Assembly (NCBI RefSeq): GCF_000292245.2
Contig: NZ_ALPT02000061.1
Location: 1 to 25,106, forward strand
Direction of reading: 5' to 3'
DNA: 25,106 nt
DNA from: Alkalihalobacillus alcalophilus ATCC 27647 = CGMCC 1.3604
GTDB taxonomy: Bacteria > Bacillota > Bacilli > Bacillales > Bacillaceae_D
The translations under genes were made by a program, and so were the position numbers. The notes beneath the pieces are model-generated. The model searched no databases, had not been told where the DNA came from, and worked only from the letters and a program-made list of their open reading frames with translations. Position 1 is the stretch's first letter, and the number at the start of each line of letters is the position of its first letter. Below are positions 22,192-25,106 of the stretch, in pieces.

Positions 22192-22303
22192 CGACGAGGT
22201 CATTAATCTGACGAAGCATGTTGTCTTTTGGCACGACCAAATCATAAATCGCCATGTACGGACTTAAATGAAACGTTTCTTGATTTGAAATTATGTAACT
22301 CGT

Positions 22304-22337
22304 AATAAGCTCAGAGCGACTTAACTCTGAGCTTATT
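22304..22337. terminator. Hairpin between convergent pncB and the propeller gene
   Basis: A perfect 13-bp stem AATAAGCTCAGAG (22304-22316) / CTCTGAGCTTATT (22325-22337) with an 8-base loop. There is no T-run on either side, so it may protect 3' ends or terminate weakly in both directions. Confidence 0.65.
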
Positions 22338-22381
22338 GTAAATTATTGCTTAATATGAATTTTTTAATACTCTTAATGAAT

Positions 22382-24570
22382 CTAAAATGAACGGCGCTCG
22401 AATCGGTGCCTTCTACGGCAGCAGCTTCTAAATGGAGGTAAAACATTTGGCGGAAATCTGCCGTCTTTTCCACGCGGACCGCGTGGGCCAGTCGGACCGG
22501 TTACCCCTTGCACCATTTGAAAAGGCAAACCAATTTTTGTCACGAAAACATCGTCACTACCCGCATTAAATGTTTGCTGAGCCATCGGAGTTGTCGGGAA
22601 ATCAATTGAATTTGTTGCCCCAGTCACATAAGCACTCCCAAATTGATCGACGGCAATTCCCCACCCAGTTTCATCAGCACTTCCCCCTAAAAACGTCGAA
22701 TACACAAGGGCATTTCCAATCGAATTGATAATTGTTACAAATACATCATTTGAAGCTGTTAAGTTATTCTGAAAGGCTCCAGCGGTCGTTGGGAAATTCG
22801 GTGATGTGGTATTCCCGGTCACATAGGCATTCCCTCCTTGATCGATCGCAATTCCACGCCCTAGATCAGCATCACTCCCACCTAAATACGTCGAATACAC
22901 TAAGTCCGTTCCACTCGGATTGAGCTTCGTTATATACACATCAATACTTCCGTTGAAACTTTGATCATATGCCCCGCTTGTCGTTGGGAAATTGGCCGAT
23001 TCTGTATACCCCGTCACATACGCATTTCCACCCTGATCGATGGCAATTCCAATTCCCCAGTCATCTCCTGTGCCCCCTAAATACGTCGAATACACTAAGT
23101 CCGTTCCACTCGGATTCAGTTTGCTGATAAACACATCCAAATTTCCGTTATAGCTTTGATCATATGCCCCGGCGGTCGTTGGGAAATCCGCTGATGTTGT
23201 ATATCCAACTACATATGCATTTCCATCCTCATCGACCTTAATTCCCTGACCTTCATCAAAACTACTTCCTCCTAAATACGTTGAATACACCAATCCCGTC
23301 CCATTCGGATTCAATTTGCTTATAAATGCATCGCCAATTCCGTTATAACTTGGATCAAACGCTCCTGTGGTCGTCGGAAAATCCGGTGATGTTGTATATC
23401 CAACTACATACGCATTTCCTCCTTCATCCAGTGCGATTTCATATCCTTCATCAGTATCATTCCCTCCTAAATACGTCGAATAGACCAATCCCGTCCCGCT
23501 CGGATTCAGTTTGCTAATAAATGCATCCGAAAATCCTCCATTATAACTTTCACTGAATGCTCCACTTGTCGTCGGAAAATCTGTCGAAGCTGTAATCCCA
23601 GTCACATACGCATTTCCTTCCTGATCGACCGTGATTCCATTTCCAATGTCAAAACTACTTCCCCTAAATACGTCGAATACACTAATCCCTTTCCGCTTGG
23701 ATTGAGTTTGCTTATAAACACATCAATAATCCCGTTAAAACTCTCATCATATGCTCCAGCGGTCGTCGGAAAATTTGTCGAAAAAGTATAGCCGGTCACA
23801 TACGCATTTCCATCGTCATCCACGGCAATTTCATATCCGATATCACTATCTCCTCCCCCCAAATACGTCGAATACACCAATATCGGATCAATAATCAACG
23901 AATAACTCGCTTCATACTCCCCGACTTCAAAACAAACTTCCTCCCCGTCTAACCGATATGCCCCCTCAACCTCACACTTCTTTCCATCAATCATCTGATA
24001 ACAAATCGGCTTCTCATCAACTAAAGTTCCGTACGGCGTGTGAAGGAATAAATCTCCTTCCTCATTTAACGTAAGCGCATCCGCTCCTTGATAAACCAAA
24101 CAAATGTCCTCAACAGAAGCTCCTGGTTTTAAAACCAGATCATATTTAAACCGACCGTTTTTCCCGTAAAAAATGAGATCAATGCCTGGGCACACGTCAT
24201 AATAGGCTATTTCCTCATAAGTCGCGATGTTTATTTTCCACTTATTTTGATCGTTTCCGCAAAAGAAATTCACCGTTCCTGCTTGTTTCTTTCTTGCTTC
24301 GATTTTCATTGTTGCTTGTGGGTTCTTAAATTGGAGAATGAGTGTGACTCCTTTTGTTTTCCTTTCGTCAAGATCGGTTTCTTCTTGATCGCTTTGATAT
24401 AAATGAATCCAGACTTCCTTTTCTTTAAATAAAACCTCAAAACCGCTTTGTTTCGCTTCATACATTACCGTTGAATCCTTTTCTTTGATTGATTGATAAA
24501 AGCTAAATGGTAATTGTCCAAATGTTTGTCTTGCATGGCTTTCTACTATGTGCTCATCGCTCGCTTTCAA
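22382..24570 (-). pseudogene. SBBP-repeat seven-bladed beta-propeller protein with collagen-like tail, frameshifted
   Basis: Two overlapping frames (24570-23602 and 23605-22382) make one protein of about 729 residues broken by a single missing base. In the second repeat a run of four Cs on the plus strand (23661-23664) stands where the reading frame needs five. Residues 1-235 are a beta-rich N-terminal domain seen in SBBP proteins. Exactly seven repeats of about 63 residues follow (LVYSTYLGG...GNAYVTGYT...FPTTAGAY...DVFISKLNPSG). The C-terminus has four to five Gly-X-Y triplets (GVTGPTGPRGPRGKDG) and a basic tail with a Cys pair. There is no signal peptide. TTG 24570 has AAAGGGTGG upstream. 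Function unknown; a spore-surface role is only a guess from the collagen-like tail. A sequencing error could also explain the frameshift. Confidence 0.8.
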
Positions 24571-24681
24571 TCATTTCCACCCTTTCCTAACATTCGATAA
24601 TGCTAGTTTATGATGATTTGTATGAGCGAGTGTCAGAACTTGGGCAAGTGAAATTAGCGTTATGGTTATATTTTTATACAG

Positions 24682-24713
24682 AAAAAACAGAGCCGACTAG
24701 CACTCTGTTTTTC
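24682..24713. terminator. Bidirectional hairpin terminator after the sulfite reductase remnant
   Basis: AAAAACAGAG (24683-24692) pairs with CTCTGTTTTT (24703-24712) around a 10-base loop, with A and T runs on both sides. It lies just downstream of the remnant stop codon at 24720 on the minus strand and is probably the old terminator of that operon. Confidence 0.75.
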
Positions 24714-24719
24714 TATCTA

Positions 24720-24911
24720 TTACTGATGAAAATTTGTTCCATCGGTCGTTGCTTTAATCACTTCCGCTCGGATCAAATAGTTTCCGAAATACTCTTCTTT
24801 ATTCCGTTCCTTTGTATAGTGTGGGAGGAGTTCTTTTAAAATCGTTAAAATTTCGGCTTCTCCGATGTTTTCGCGGTACATTTTGCTTAAACGGCTGCCG
24901 TAATCACTTTT
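24720..24911 (-). pseudogene. cysI: C-terminal remnant of assimilatory sulfite reductase hemoprotein subunit (CysI-like)
   Basis: The minus strand encodes about 63 residues ending at TAA 24720. They include GSRLSKMYRENIGEAEILTI, a central KERNKEEYFGNYLIRAEVI, and KATTDGTNFHQ at the end. This resembles the last 60 residues of Bacillus-type CysI (around 570 residues), which reduces sulfite to sulfide with siroheme and an Fe4S4 cluster. An in-frame TGA at 24914-24912 closes the frame upstream, and the rest of the gene is absent. About 25 bases further lies repeat array D, so the gene appears truncated at or near the array. The siroheme-binding cysteines are not in this fragment, so it has no catalytic function. 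The family call rests on remembered C-terminal similarity. Confidence 0.6.
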
Positions 24912-24937
24912 TCAGCAACGTCAAAATTTGAGAAGTC

Positions 24938-25106
24938 TTTTTTTGCACCGTAATCCGCCCAATTCACAAGTTTCATTACCTATTACCCTTTTTTCGCTCC
25001 TTAATTTCCTACTCTCTTACTTTTCATTACTTATTCCCTTTTATTCGCACCTTAATTTCAGCTTCTTCCCCTTTTCATTACTTATTCCCCTTTATTCGCA
25101 CCCTAA
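24938..25106 (+). repeat. 51-bp tandem repeat array D (runs off the window end)
   Basis: Units start with TTTCATTAC at 24971, 25022 and 25073, exactly 51 bases apart, preceded by a partial unit with TTTTGCACCGTAATCC. Box 2 is TTTATTCGCACCTTAATTT-like, with linker CCTACTCTCTTAC-like. The array is in the same orientation as arrays A-C and continues past the window edge. Confidence 0.92.

Noticed and set aside
22470..22486. Perfect 17-bp palindrome CCACGCGG-A-CCGCGTGG
   Set aside because: It falls in the codons of the Gly-Pro-Arg-Gly-Pro-Arg collagen-like stretch, so codon repetition explains it better than a regulatory site.
24600..24839. Plus-strand ORF of 79 codons
   Set aside because: It runs antisense through the sulfite reductase remnant and its terminator hairpin and has no ribosome site.

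Overview
The window looks like chromosome from a low-GC Bacillaceae (Bacillus or a close relative). Almost every gene has a recognisable Bacillus subtilis-type counterpart: csoR-copZ-copA, pncA-pncB (yueJ-yueK), hemAT, ywnF, ywaC, uppP, hmoA and gndA. Starts are Gram-positive (strong GGAGG-type sites, many GTG/TTG codons), and intrinsic terminators are abundant. There is no rRNA, tRNA, prophage or CRISPR array.

Layout. Positions 1-450: truncated IS200/IS605-type TnpB gene on the minus strand with its upstream end. 590-2234: a PlcR-like HTH/TPR regulator faces an unlisted 42-codon gene on the other strand, which encodes a small secreted-type peptide. Together they look like an RRNPP quorum-sensing pair, separated by two terminators and a tandem-repeat array. 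2581-5470: 6-phosphogluconate dehydrogenase, a stress-type short-chain dehydrogenase with a sigma-B-like promoter, and a duplicated 117-bp stem-loop element. 5472-9318: the globin-coupled aerotaxis transducer HemAT with a sigma-D-like promoter, a DHA2 drug-efflux pump with a long leader, and a YwnF-like protein. 9309-11269: a small alarmone synthetase in an operon with a CPA2 K+/H+-type antiporter. 12060-16528: HAD phosphatase, UppP, a Ca2+/Na+-type exchanger, a heme-degrading monooxygenase with a Fur-like promoter, a nitroreductase-like protein and a small membrane protein. 16618-19496: copper operon csoR-copZ-copA with an operator and an intercistronic hairpin. 20088-22156: NAD salvage operon pncA-pncB. 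22382-24570: a frameshifted seven-repeat beta-propeller protein with a short collagen-like tail. 24720-24911: a C-terminal sulfite reductase remnant.

The most distinctive unexplained structure is a family of 51-bp tandem repeats at four separate intergenic loci (about 1724-2000, 11553-11905, 19721-19890 and 24938-25106). All lie in the same orientation. They share two conserved boxes and have array-specific linkers. The top strand is pyrimidine-rich and G-poor. The second unexplained family is the 117-bp element with nested stems, with two tandem copies at 5223-5460 and a half copy at 22151, each overlapping a stop codon region.

The best candidates for an undescribed system are the regulator/peptide pair and the 51-bp repeat family. 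All functional statements are from reading the sequence and remembered family features; no searches were run.
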